Below are positions 30,581 to 39,164 of a stretch of DNA of 64,000 nucleotides, in pieces. The DNA comes from Alphaproteobacteria bacterium (GTDB lineage Bacteria > Pseudomonadota > Alphaproteobacteria > UBA9219 > RGZA01): positions 1 to 64,000 of the forward strand of contig JAKFVN010000006.1 in NCBI GenBank assembly GCA_021732145.1. The letters run 5' to 3'. Each line of letters opens with the position of its first letter. Position 1 is the stretch's first letter. Position numbers and translations under genes: made by a program. The notes under the pieces are model-generated. The model was given only the letters and a program-made list of their open reading frames with translations. It made no database searches and was not told the origin of the DNA.

Positions 30581-33500
30581 ATGAGCCGGATGCCACTCGA
30601 TAACAACACAACGCTTGAAGACCTCCGCCGCCGGATAACGCAGCTTACGCTGGCCGATGAAGAAAGCTGTGTTCGCGCCCTTTCCCCCTTAAGCCGCCTT
30701 TCCATTCAAGATGAACGCACGGTAAGCGCGCAGGCAAAAGAATGGCTTACCTATTTACGGGATGCTGCGCAAAAAGCCGAGCCGATTGAAAAACTCATCC
30801 ACCGTTTTCGCTTAACGGACAAGGAAGGCGTTGCGTTGATGGCGCTGGCCGAAGCACTGCCACGTGTTCCCGATGATTTAACCGCTGATGCGCTGATTGC
30901 CGATAAATTATCGCAAGGCAATTGGCGCGAATATCTGAATCAATATCCCGATATGATTTCGAAAATGGCCTGGCTTGGCCTTTCGCTGGGTAAAGACGTC
31001 AGTTCATCCAATCCATTAAGTTCGTGGGTTAACAAGATAAGCCAGCACGGTTTACGTGAAGCCGTGCGCATGGGTATGAAGCGTTTGGGTGAGCATTTTG
31101 TATTAGGCACAACAATCGAAAACGCCTTAAAAAATTCACTTGGGCAAAACAGCGGTAAAAAGAAACATGCGTTGGAGCGTTATTCCTTCGACATGCTGGG
31201 CGAAGCAGCCCATACAAGTATTGATGCGGAGCGTTATTTTAACGCCTATAAGCACGCGATTGAAGTGCTGGCAGGTTACCATTCCGCGCATAAAATTGGC
31301 GGCAATGCCGTGCATGGGCCATCCATTTCTGTAAAACTATCCGCGCTGCATCCGCGCTATGAATGGGCGCAGCATGAACGTGTGCTCAACGAAATTACGC
31401 CGCGCTTGATGGATTTGGTGGAGATTGCCGCGCATCATAACATTGGATTGACCATTGATGCGGAAGAAGCCGAGCGGCTTGAGCTGTCATTGGCGATTAT
31501 TGAGCAGGTTTTGGCGAGCCCGCATTTGAAAAACTATTCTGGTTTTGGCGTGGCGGTGCAGGCATACCAGAAACGCGCGCCCGCTGTGCTGGATTGGCTA
31601 TATGAACAGGCGCAATTGCAGGGCGTGAAGATAACAGTGCGTTTAGTAAAGGGCGCATATTGGGACACGGAAATTAAACGCGCACAGGAACGTGGCCTTA
31701 CCAATTATCCCGTTTATACACGAAAAGAAGCGACAGATATTGCGTATCTGGCATGCGCCAAAAAGCTGCTGGGCTGGCGCGATGTGATTTTCCCGCAATT
31801 TGGTACGCATAATTTGCGTACCGTACTTTCCATTCGCGCTATGGCGGGCAGTGAACGCGATTATGAAATTCAACGACTGCACGGCATGGGCGAAGATTTG
31901 CACGCGCGCATGTTGGAAGAAGGCGTTCCAAGTTGTGTCTACGCCCCCGTTGGCCCGCATAAAGAATTGCTGAGCTATCTGGTACGCCGTCTGTTGGAAA
32001 ACAGCGCCAACACATCCTTCGTCAACCAATTGCATCAAGGCACGATGGATGTGGATGCACTGACCGCAGACCCATTACAAAAATGGGAAGATGCAGATGT
32101 GAAACCCCACCCCGCTATCCCCTTGCCGCAGCATATTTTTGGCGCGGAGCGCATGAATTCATCTGGCCTCAACCTGCATGACAGCAGCGTAACGGCCAAA
32201 ACCAGCGCGATGCTGAAGAACGCAAAAACGCAAGTGTGGCAGGCATTCCCAGTCATTGATGGTAAGAAGCAAAAAGACAATCTGGCGCGGGAAATGAATA
32301 GCCCCGCCAACAGCTATCAAAAAATTGGTGAATGCGTTGATGCCATTCCATTGCATGTGAACGCCGCGATGCAAAGTTTGGATGCAGCCTTTCCTGCATG
32401 GTCAGCAAAACCTGTAAGCGAACGATGCATTCCGATTGAACGCCTTGCACATAAACTGGAAGAAAACCGCGACGAGTTGATGGCGCTGCTGTGCTATGAG
32501 GGTGGCAAAACCATTGCCGATGCGATTGGCGAAATCCGTGAAACGGTTGATTACTGCCGTTATTACGCAGCGCGTGCGCGTGAAGTATTTGGAAGCCCAA
32601 CGCATCTGCGCGGCATAAGCGGCGAAAGCAACGAATTACGCATTCATGGGCGCGGCGTGTTTGCATGTATCGCGCCGTGGAACTTCCCACTCGCCATCTT
32701 TGGCGGACAAATCATTGGCGCGTTGCTGGCAGGCAATACGGTTGTTGCAAAGCCGGCTGAGCAAACACCGCTGGTAGCAGCCAAGTTTATTGATTTGATG
32801 CTGGAAAGCGGCGTTCCAGAGAACGTTATCGCCCTCCTCCCCGGTTATTCGGATGTGGGTGCGCAGATTATCAACCACCCATTACTGGCCGGTGTTGCGT
32901 TTACAGGTTCAACGCCCACCGCGCGCGCGATTAACCGCGCGCTGGCAGCTAAAGACGCGCCCATTATTCCGTTCATTGCGGAAACGGGCGGCATCAATGC
33001 GTTGATTGCTGATAGCTCTGCACTGCCGGAACAGATTGTTGATGATGTGATGTTGAGTGCATTCCGCAGCGCGGGGCAGCGTTGCTCCGCCGCGCGGTTA
33101 CTGGTGTTACAAGACAGCATTGCCGATGATGTGATTGCGATGCTGAAAGGCGCATTACTGGAATTGCGCGTCGACGACCCCATGCATTTATGCGCGGATG
33201 TTGGCCCAGTGATTGACCAACACGCCAAAGAAATGCTGGAAGCGCATGAACGCACATTAAAAGGCAGCGCGAAATTGATTGGCAGCGCACGCGCAACGGA
33301 AGCCGTAAATATGGGGCATTTCATCTTGCCGCAAGCGTGGGAAATTCCCACCATCGCATCATTAGACAAAGAAGTGTTTGGGCCCATTCTGCATGTTGTG
33401 CGTTTTAAAACGGGCGAACTGGTTCAGACATTCAACGCCATCAACATGCTGGGCTATGGATTAACCGGCGGCATTCACAGCCGCATTGATACAGTGATTG

Positions 33501-33718
33501 AACTTGCCAAAAAACATCTGCGCGTTGGAAATCTTTACATCAACCGCTCCATCATCGGCGCGGTTGTGGGCAGCCAGCCCTTTGGCGGTGATGCGTTATC
33601 GGGCACAGGGCCAAAAGCTGGCGGGCCCAACTACCTCATGCGCTTTGCAGCCGAACGCGCGATTACGCAAAACCTTGCAGCCGCTGGCGGCGATGTGAAT
33701 TTGCTGAAGCTGGATTAA
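30581..33718 (+). CDS. putA: Bifunctional proline dehydrogenase / delta-1-pyrroline-5-carboxylate dehydrogenase
   Basis: 1045 aa; PRODH region (VRLVKGAYWDTEIKRAQ) plus ALDH region (FACIAPWNFPLAIFGGQI, GQRCSAARLLVLQ). Confidence 0.96.
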   Translation: MSRMPLDNNTTLEDLRRRITQLTLADEESCVRALSPLSRLSIQDERTVSAQAKEWLTYLRDAAQKAEPIEKLIHRFRLTDKEGVALMALAEALPRVPDDLTADALIADKLSQGNWREYLNQYPDMISKMAWLGLSLGKDVSSSNPLSSWVNKISQHGLREAVRMGMKRLGEHFVLGTTIENALKNSLGQNSGKKKHALERYSFDMLGEAAHTSIDAERYFNAYKHAIEVLAGYHSAHKIGGNAVHGPSISVKLSALHPRYEWAQHERVLNEITPRLMDLVEIAAHHNIGLTIDAEEAERLELSLAIIEQVLASPHLKNYSGFGVAVQAYQKRAPAVLDWLYEQAQLQGVKITVRLVKGAYWDTEIKRAQERGLTNYPVYTRKEATDIAYLACAKKLLGWRDVIFPQFGTHNLRTVLSIRAMAGSERDYEIQRLHGMGEDLHARMLEEGVPSCVYAPVGPHKELLSYLVRRLLENSANTSFVNQLHQGTMDVDALTADPLQKWEDADVKPHPAIPLPQHIFGAERMNSSGLNLHDSSVTAKTSAMLKNAKTQVWQAFPVIDGKKQKDNLAREMNSPANSYQKIGECVDAIPLHVNAAMQSLDAAFPAWSAKPVSERCIPIERLAHKLEENRDELMALLCYEGGKTIADAIGEIRETVDYCRYYAARAREVFGSPTHLRGISGESNELRIHGRGVFACIAPWNFPLAIFGGQIIGALLAGNTVVAKPAEQTPLVAAKFIDLMLESGVPENVIALLPGYSDVGAQIINHPLLAGVAFTGSTPTARAINRALAAKDAPIIPFIAETGGINALIADSSALPEQIVDDVMLSAFRSAGQRCSAARLLVLQDSIADDVIAMLKGALLELRVDDPMHLCADVGPVIDQHAKEMLEAHERTLKGSAKLIGSARATEAVNMGHFILPQAWEIPTIASLDKEVFGPILHVVRFKTGELVQTFNAINMLGYGLTGGIHSRIDTVIELAKKHLRVGNLYINRSIIGAVVGSQPFGGDALSGTGPKAGGPNYLMRFAAERAITQNLAAAGGDVNLLKLD

Positions 33719-33723
33719 AAAAC

Positions 33724-33770
33724 TGGCGACCCCGATACGATTTGAACGTACGACCTATTGCTTAGAAGGC
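33724..33770 (-). repeat. 47-bp copy of the tRNA-Arg 3' portion (att-like direct repeat)
   Basis: TGGCGACCCCGATACGATTTGAACGTACGACCTATTGCTTAGAAGGC, identical to 34825-34871. Confidence 0.95.
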
Positions 33771-33987
33771 CCAGTACTTATTAAGTAAATCAAATGGCTT
33801 TCAAACTATTTCACGATATGTTCATGCAAAAATTGTCATTTTAAATCAAAGGGTATTTCTTAAAGTTTGAAACCTCCCCACTGGTAGGCGCTAATACTTA
33901 TGGCGATTCATAGCTATTTAGACCAAATCACCATTTGATATTAATTTATTGTTAGGCTAATTTTAGCATAATCAAGGAGTATGATGC

Positions 33988-34368
33988 ATGGCACGCAAAA
34001 ATCTTCACTGGATAGGCTCTTCAAAGAAAGACTTGAAGAAAGAGAGTGATGACGTGAAAAGACAAGTGGGCTATGCGCTATTACTCGCGCAAGAAGGCGA
34101 TAAGTCAGCGGTAGCATGTCCGTTGACCGGCTTTAAAGGCGCTGGAGTTTTAGAAGTTGTTGTTGACGATGCGGGGGATACTTATCGTGCGGTTTATACA
34201 GTGAAATTTGCTAAAGCGGTTTATGCACTCCACTTCTTTAAAAAGAAGTCCAAGAAAGGCATTAAAACCCCTCAGCCAGATATTGAATTGATTAAACAAA
34301 GACTGAAGGAAGCTGAAAATCACTACACAACTAACTACATCAACAACAAACAGGCGATGGAGGCTTAA
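33988..34368 (+). CDS. RelE/HigB-like toxin (phage Gp49-like family)
   Basis: SSKKDLKKESDDVKRQVGYALLLAQEGDKS...LEVVVDDAGDTYRAVYTVKFAKAVYALHFFKKKSKKGIKTP. Confidence 0.88.
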   Translation: MARKNLHWIGSSKKDLKKESDDVKRQVGYALLLAQEGDKSAVACPLTGFKGAGVLEVVVDDAGDTYRAVYTVKFAKAVYALHFFKKKSKKGIKTPQPDIELIKQRLKEAENHYTTNYINNKQAMEA

Positions 34369-34369
34369 A

Positions 34370-34702
34370 ATGGCTAGAAAAAGAAAAAACACAGTTAGCG
34401 ATGCCGTCACCGATGTATTTGCAGACCTCGGCATTCAATTAACTCAAGAAGATTACATAAAGATTGGTTTAGCCAGAGCTATCAATAATAAGATTGTTGA
34501 TAAAGGGCTAACGCAACAACAGGCTGCCAAACTCATGAAAATTGATCAGCCAAAAGTATCCGCAATACTAAGAGGAAAACTAAAAGATTTCTCAACAGAT
34601 AGATTGATGTCTTTTATTACTAATCTTGGTAGTGATCTTGAGATAAAAATTCATAGACGGCAAAAAGGAATTGGCACTGTTAAAATAAAAGAATGTGCTT
34701 AA
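34370..34702 (+). CDS. XRE-family antitoxin (HigA-like)
   Basis: NKIVDKGLTQQQAAKLMKIDQPKVSAILRGKLKDFSTDRLMSFITNLGSDLEIKI; adjacent to the toxin gene. Confidence 0.88.
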   Translation: MARKRKNTVSDAVTDVFADLGIQLTQEDYIKIGLARAINNKIVDKGLTQQQAAKLMKIDQPKVSAILRGKLKDFSTDRLMSFITNLGSDLEIKIHRRQKGIGTVKIKECA

Positions 34703-34713
34703 TACTTAAGGAA

Positions 34714-34748
34714 AAGGGTATAAGCAATTTCATTGCTTATACCCTTTC
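34714..34748. terminator. Strong stem-loop downstream of the TA pair
   Basis: AAAGGGTATAAGCAA-tttca-TTGCTTATACCCTTT, 15-bp perfect stem flanked by A and T tracts. Confidence 0.8.
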
Positions 34749-34824
34749 TAATTAATCGTCTACTTGTGTCTTTTATAGAAAGTTTGAAGGGTTTTTAAAA
34801 CACCTTCTAACTCATTGAAAAGAA

Positions 34825-34901
34825 TGGCGACCCCGATACGATTTGAACGTACGACCTATTGCTTAGAAGGCAATTGCTCTATCCAGCTGAGCTACGGGGT
34901 C
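34825..34901 (-). tRNA. tRNA-Arg (TCT)
   Basis: GACCCCGTAGCTCAGCTGGATAGAGCAATTGCCTTCTAAGCAATAGGTCGTACGTTCAAATCGTATCGGGGTCGCCA. Confidence 0.95.
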
Positions 34902-35035
34902 ATTAGTGAAACACGCGTGTTTAGACAATTATGGCGTAGCATAAAGTCAAAGCGTTAAAAAGTGTTGAGTTAGGAAAATACCGCCATTTACCTGCGCCGT
35001 TTCGGCACGTTAATCTATTTGCCTTCGGCAAAGAG

Positions 35036-35347
35036 TTACTCGTCCTGCGGGCGGGTTGTCTTGAAATTATCAAGGTAGTTCTTGGGCGTGATTACACGCA
35101 CCGCTGGTTCAGCAACCGAATATTCCCAACCCTGTTTTTCTGCAAAAGCAATGGCCTGCGCGCGGTCGTTAAACTGCATTCTGTATTTAAGTTCGCCCAT
35201 CGTGTCGCCCGCACTAACCCAGCCCATGATGGGTTCAGGTGTGCGCGCGGTTAGCAAGTCAGGCTCGATGCTCCATTCGCCGGATTTACCGCGACCGGAT
35301 TGCATGGTGCTTTTTGCTGCTTGGAAAATACGAACGCGAAGGGTCAT
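35036..35347 (-). CDS. ETC complex I subunit, NDUFS4-like
   Basis: VRIFQAAKSTMQSGRGKSGEWSIEPDLLTARTPEPIMGWVSAGDTMGELKYRMQFNDRAQAIAFAEKQGWEYSV; start at 35347 avoids overlap with tRNA-Pro. Confidence 0.88.
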   Translation of the reverse strand: MTLRVRIFQAAKSTMQSGRGKSGEWSIEPDLLTARTPEPIMGWVSAGDTMGELKYRMQFNDRAQAIAFAEKQGWEYSVAEPAVRVITPKNYLDNFKTTRPQDE

Positions 35348-35369
35348 ACGTGAGATGATACTGGATAAA

Positions 35370-35447
35370 TGGTCGGGGCGCACGGATTCGAACCGTGGGC
35401 CTCTAGTACCCAAAACTAGCGCTCTAGCCAGGCTGAGCTACGCCCCG
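35370..35447 (-). tRNA. tRNA-Pro (TGG)
   Basis: CGGGGCGTAGCTCAGCCTGGCTAGAGCGCTAGTTTTGGGTACTAGAGGCCCACGGTTCGAATCCGTGCGCCCCGACCA. Confidence 0.95.
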
Positions 35448-35506
35448 AAGTATTTAGAAGTAGGTTTTGTAGGCGTTTAAGCGGGTTTATTCAATAGCAA
35501 AATTAG

Positions 35507-36019
35507 CTACTTATCCGTATTGCCAAAATAGCTGTTATATACGGTATCGCCGAGTTTTATGCCCCTTGCCGCCACCTGCCCACCCTTGATTTCAAGGGTC
35601 GCGCGAACCGGAAAATGGGACGAAATCACCCTTTCATCAAAGGGCTTGGTGTTCTCTGCAATCCAGACAATTTTGCCCTTATTATCGATAAACAGCATAT
35701 CGAGCGGGATAAGGGTGTTCTTCATCCACATCGTTGTTTCCTGAACACTGGTATAGACAAACAACATCCCATAATCATCGGCAATTTCTTCACGATTCAT
35801 CAGCCCTTTTTGTTGTTCAGGTACCGTCAGCGCAAGCTCGATGTTGAAGACGTGCTGTTTCTTGTCGCCCGTAACAATCATCAGCTGGTCGGATTTAAGG
35901 CTGCTGGCTTCCATCGCTTCATGGACACCCTTCCCCGATACGAATAAGCCATTGAAAATAACCGCTGTGCTAAGGGCGATGAGCAGATAGGCAACCCATT
36001 TAAGAATTTGTTTAGGCAT
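35507..36019 (-). CDS. DUF192 family protein
   Basis: VFNIELALTVPEQQKGLMNREEIADDYGMLFVYTSVQETTMWMKNTLIPLDMLFIDNKGKIVWI. Confidence 0.88.
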   Translation of the reverse strand: MPKQILKWVAYLLIALSTAVIFNGLFVSGKGVHEAMEASSLKSDQLMIVTGDKKQHVFNIELALTVPEQQKGLMNREEIADDYGMLFVYTSVQETTMWMKNTLIPLDMLFIDNKGKIVWIAENTKPFDERVISSHFPVRATLEIKGGQVAARGIKLGDTVYNSYFGNTDK

Positions 36020-36131
36020 TTCGCGCTCAATACTGGGGGTAAACAGGATGCGCCTATTATGCCCCGATTGCTTTTGGGCATTCAAGGCAGCAAAATGGTT
36101 TCAGAATCAGGCCAGTAAAAAACGGGTACCC

Positions 36132-36914
36132 ATGCGGGCATATCATCGGTTTTCAGCGTTGCTGCTTTTCATGCTTGGCATAAGCATGAACACGCCCATG
36201 CAAGCACACGCGCAAGACATGTTTGTTCGCCCCAATAACCAGGCCGCACATCCCGTTGATTTGGGAATTGCCGTAAAGCCTGCTCCCGCCCAGCCAGCGA
36301 CTACGCAAAAAGCGACACCGCCTTCACAGCAGCAACCTGCCCCCCAACAGGCCGGGCAACGCCCAGCACCATCCTCTGTTCAGCAAGCACAGCCCGCACC
36401 GCAACCTGCTCCCGTGCAACAGCAACCAAATTTTGTACCGCCACAACCCGATGGCACACTTCAAGTTGTTACCGTTAATCAACCCCCAGTCGTTATTCCG
36501 CCAGGAAGCGGTGCAAACACATTCAGTGTTGGATTACAACCCGCAGCGATTGGCCAGATGGAAGTAAATGCTCTGTATAAACAGCTTGGCTTAAGCCCGC
36601 AGGAAATTGTCGCGAACTGCACATTTGAAAACATGGTTGTGCTCGCCATGGGCGAACGCAATGGCTCTGCGCTAAACATGGGCCGCACGACATCTGCGCA
36701 GCAACGCTTTAGTATGCCATTGACGGAAGTAAACGTGCTTCCAACGCTGGCATGCAAAAAAATCAAGCCGCCAGTTAGTGGCACGGTGATTGACCAAGGT
36801 GGATTTTATAAAATCAGCGCAGGGAGCGTAAGCTGCCCGCCAACGCATGGCGGATCCATTGCTCTGAGCTTCAAGTATCTGGGTAATGGCAAAGGTGAGT
36901 GCAGCTATCAATAA
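36132..36914 (+). CDS. Secreted Pro/Gln-rich hypothetical protein
   Basis: Signal-like N-terminus MRAYHRFSALLLFMLGISMNTPMQAHAQD, then a P/Q/A-rich linker. Confidence 0.65.
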   Translation: MRAYHRFSALLLFMLGISMNTPMQAHAQDMFVRPNNQAAHPVDLGIAVKPAPAQPATTQKATPPSQQQPAPQQAGQRPAPSSVQQAQPAPQPAPVQQQPNFVPPQPDGTLQVVTVNQPPVVIPPGSGANTFSVGLQPAAIGQMEVNALYKQLGLSPQEIVANCTFENMVVLAMGERNGSALNMGRTTSAQQRFSMPLTEVNVLPTLACKKIKPPVSGTVIDQGGFYKISAGSVSCPPTHGGSIALSFKYLGNGKGECSYQ

Positions 36915-36921
36915 ATGATGC

Positions 36922-37926
36922 CTAGTTCCGGCGGCGATGCTTTGTTGCGGGCGCGGGCTGCGCTGCTGGTGCTTGCTGAACAACAGGTTGCTGAACAAGG
37001 GGTTGCTGCGCAACAGGCGGCGCGGCAAGCGGTGCAACGGGCGCAGATGGCGCGGCAGGCTGAAGCGCTGGCGCGGTTTGCTCCAAGCCCGCCATGAACG
37101 CGAAGATATTCCTTACAATATCGGGCGAAGAATAAATTTCCATATGCCCCGCCTTGATGTTCGTCAGCATGCTTTTGGGTGGCGGCGTTGCTTCGAATAA
37201 CTTCTTGGCAAAGATGGGCGGAATAACCTTGTCTTGCCCTGCCTGCAAAATCAGCACGGGCGCTTTGATATTCTTCATCTTGGCTACCGATTCATATCTG
37301 TCCCACAGCATCCAGAAAATCGGCACGAATGGATAGCGATAGGCCCCCACTTCCGGAATGGATGTATAGGGAACTTCCAGAACAACGCCGGCTGGCGGGG
37401 CAACACCGCCCATTTCAGCGGCCATTTCAACGGCAACGCCAGTGCCAAGGGATTCCCCGTAAAGAATCATATTGCTGATGGGAACGCCCTTTTGGCGGAT
37501 GGCATCAATCGCGCTGCGCGCATCTTGATATAATCCGGTTTCACTTGGGCTACCTTCATTTTTTTCAAAGCCGCGATAGGTTGCCAGCATCACGCCGTAA
37601 CCCTGGTCGCGCCACATCTTGATTTTCTCAACACGCACGCCCAGGTTTTGCGCATTGCCCTGGAAAAAGACGATGGTTAAACGGCGCGGCGATTTTGGCG
37701 GCGCAAAAAAACCATGAAGCTTCACGCCATCTGCGGCGACATAATTGAGTTCTGTGAATCCTTCCAAATGCGCCTGAGCAGGCGAGAAGCGTATATCATC
37801 GGGGAAATACATCAACTGGCGCTGAACCAGCACCAAAAAGGCCAAAAACACGACATAAATGGCAAATATGGTGCCGAAAATACCCACAAGGCGTCTTAAA
37901 TAGTTCGGTTCGAGGGTTGAACGCAT
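36922..37926 (-). CDS. Alpha/beta hydrolase
   Basis: LTIVFFQGNAQNLGVRVEKIKMWRDQGYGVMLATYRGFEKNEGSPSETGLYQDARSAIDAI...LYGESLGTGVAVEMA. Confidence 0.82.
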   Translation of the reverse strand: MRSTLEPNYLRRLVGIFGTIFAIYVVFLAFLVLVQRQLMYFPDDIRFSPAQAHLEGFTELNYVAADGVKLHGFFAPPKSPRRLTIVFFQGNAQNLGVRVEKIKMWRDQGYGVMLATYRGFEKNEGSPSETGLYQDARSAIDAIRQKGVPISNMILYGESLGTGVAVEMAAEMGGVAPPAGVVLEVPYTSIPEVGAYRYPFVPIFWMLWDRYESVAKMKNIKAPVLILQAGQDKVIPPIFAKKLFEATPPPKSMLTNIKAGHMEIYSSPDIVRNIFAFMAGLEQTAPALQPAAPSAPVAPLAAPPVAQQPLVQQPVVQQAPAAQPAPATKHRRRN

Positions 37927-38028
37927 AAAAATCCTTTTCTTTGCTTGACGCGGAGTATGAGGGGAGCTTACTAGGGAACGGATAAATGTAAATGCCCCAC
38001 TTTAATTTTTGCCTTAATAATTGAGTAA

Positions 38029-38775
38029 ATGCAGTATCACCCACGACCATTTGTAACCAAGCGTAAAGACCCCATTCGCAGGTGGTTTGCGCGTCTGAGT
38101 CATGAGTTTAAAAGCGCCAGAGGCCCCATGGAAACCCAGGGGCAGCGCGCATTGGCGGTTGTGGAATCCCTATTCATCGACCATACGATTGTCAGCATGC
38201 TTAACCCCAACCGCCATCGCGTGACGGATGGATTGTGGCGGTCAAGCCAGCCTACGCCATCGCAAATTGCGGCATTGGCAAAGGAAGGCATTCGCACGAT
38301 TGTGAATCTGCGCGGCGAGCGCGACTGCGCATCCTATTATCTGGAAGCCGAAGCATGCCGCGAAAACGGCGTGGAGCTGATTAATTTCCCGGTGAATTCC
38401 CGCCAGCCGCCCAAGCGCGAAGTGCTGGAACAGTTGGAAGCATTATTTGCGCGCGTTAAAAAACCGGCATTGATGCATTGCAAGGCTGGCGCTGACCGCG
38501 TGGGCATCATGAGCGCGCTGTATCTATTAATTCATGACAAAGTGCCAGTTGAAAAAGCGCTGCAGCAGCTTTCATTTAAATATGGTCACGTGAAACAATC
38601 GAAAGCTGGTGTGCTGGATAAATTCTTTGAAACCTACCGTGATTTCAACGCCAAAACTCCCATGCCCTTTATGGAATGGGCAATGAACCATTATGACCGT
38701 GACAGCGTTATCGCATCCCATAAAATCGCGGGTTGGGCTGAATGGCTGTATAATGATTTCTTGAAGCGGGAATAG
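38029..38775 (+). CDS. Dual-specificity/tyrosine phosphatase-like protein
   Basis: TDGLWRSSQPTPSQIAALAKEGIRTIVNLRGERD; P-loop-like MHCKAGADRVG. Confidence 0.82.
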   Translation: MQYHPRPFVTKRKDPIRRWFARLSHEFKSARGPMETQGQRALAVVESLFIDHTIVSMLNPNRHRVTDGLWRSSQPTPSQIAALAKEGIRTIVNLRGERDCASYYLEAEACRENGVELINFPVNSRQPPKREVLEQLEALFARVKKPALMHCKAGADRVGIMSALYLLIHDKVPVEKALQQLSFKYGHVKQSKAGVLDKFFETYRDFNAKTPMPFMEWAMNHYDRDSVIASHKIAGWAEWLYNDFLKRE

Positions 38776-38795
38776 ATAGCATCCAATTATAACAC

Positions 38796-39157
38796 CTCAT
38801 GCCGACGAAAGTCGGCATCCATGTTAGTTATTTAGACAATCATAGAGATCATTCCATTCTGGGTTATCTTTTTCAATTAAATCAATTTTCCATTGCCGCT
38901 TCCATTCTTTCATTTGCTTTTCACGTTGAATTGCAAATAACAATTCTGCAAATTCTTCATAGTACACCAAGCAATGAACCGCGTATTTTTTTGTAAACCC
39001 TTCGATAATATTGTTTTTATGTTCAAGCATTCGGCGGTAAAGATTTTTAGTAACACCAATGTAAAGGGTACCATTTTTCTTGCTTGCCAAAATGTAAACA
39101 AAGCTTCGAGGCATGTTTCACAACAATCAAATGGATACCGGCTTACGCCGGTATGAG
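38796..39157. mobile_element. GIY-YIG gene bounded by 27-bp hairpin-forming inverted repeats
   Basis: Left CTCATGCCGACGAAAGTCGGCATCCAT (38796-38822); right, reverse complemented, CTCATACCGGCGTAAGCCGGTATCCAT (39131-39157). Confidence 0.65.
38824..39114 (-). CDS. GIY-YIG nuclease family protein
   Basis: FVYILASKKNGTLYIGVTKNLYRRMLEHKNNIIEGFTKKYAVHCLVYYEEF. Confidence 0.93.
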   Translation of the reverse strand: MPRSFVYILASKKNGTLYIGVTKNLYRRMLEHKNNIIEGFTKKYAVHCLVYYEEFAELLFAIQREKQMKEWKRQWKIDLIEKDNPEWNDLYDCLNN

Positions 39158-39164
39158 GAAAAGG

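Larger units (their letters stand above)
33771..34871. mobile_element. Minimal tRNA-Arg-integrated toxin-antitoxin islet (1101 bp, no integrase)
   Basis: Bounded by exact 47-bp direct repeats, one inside the intact tRNA-Arg; carries only a RelE/HigB-like and an XRE gene. Confidence 0.75.

Noticed and set aside
32845-33387. 180-aa minus-strand ORF
   Set aside because: Antisense to the conserved ALDH region of putA.
33724-33770. Second tRNA-Arg gene
   Set aside because: Only the 3' 47 nt are present; no 5' half, so it is a fragment/att copy and not a functional tRNA.
36915-37097. Small Q/A/R-rich plus-strand ORF after 36914
   Set aside because: Antisense to the A/P/Q-rich tail of the hydrolase; an artefact of repetitive codons.
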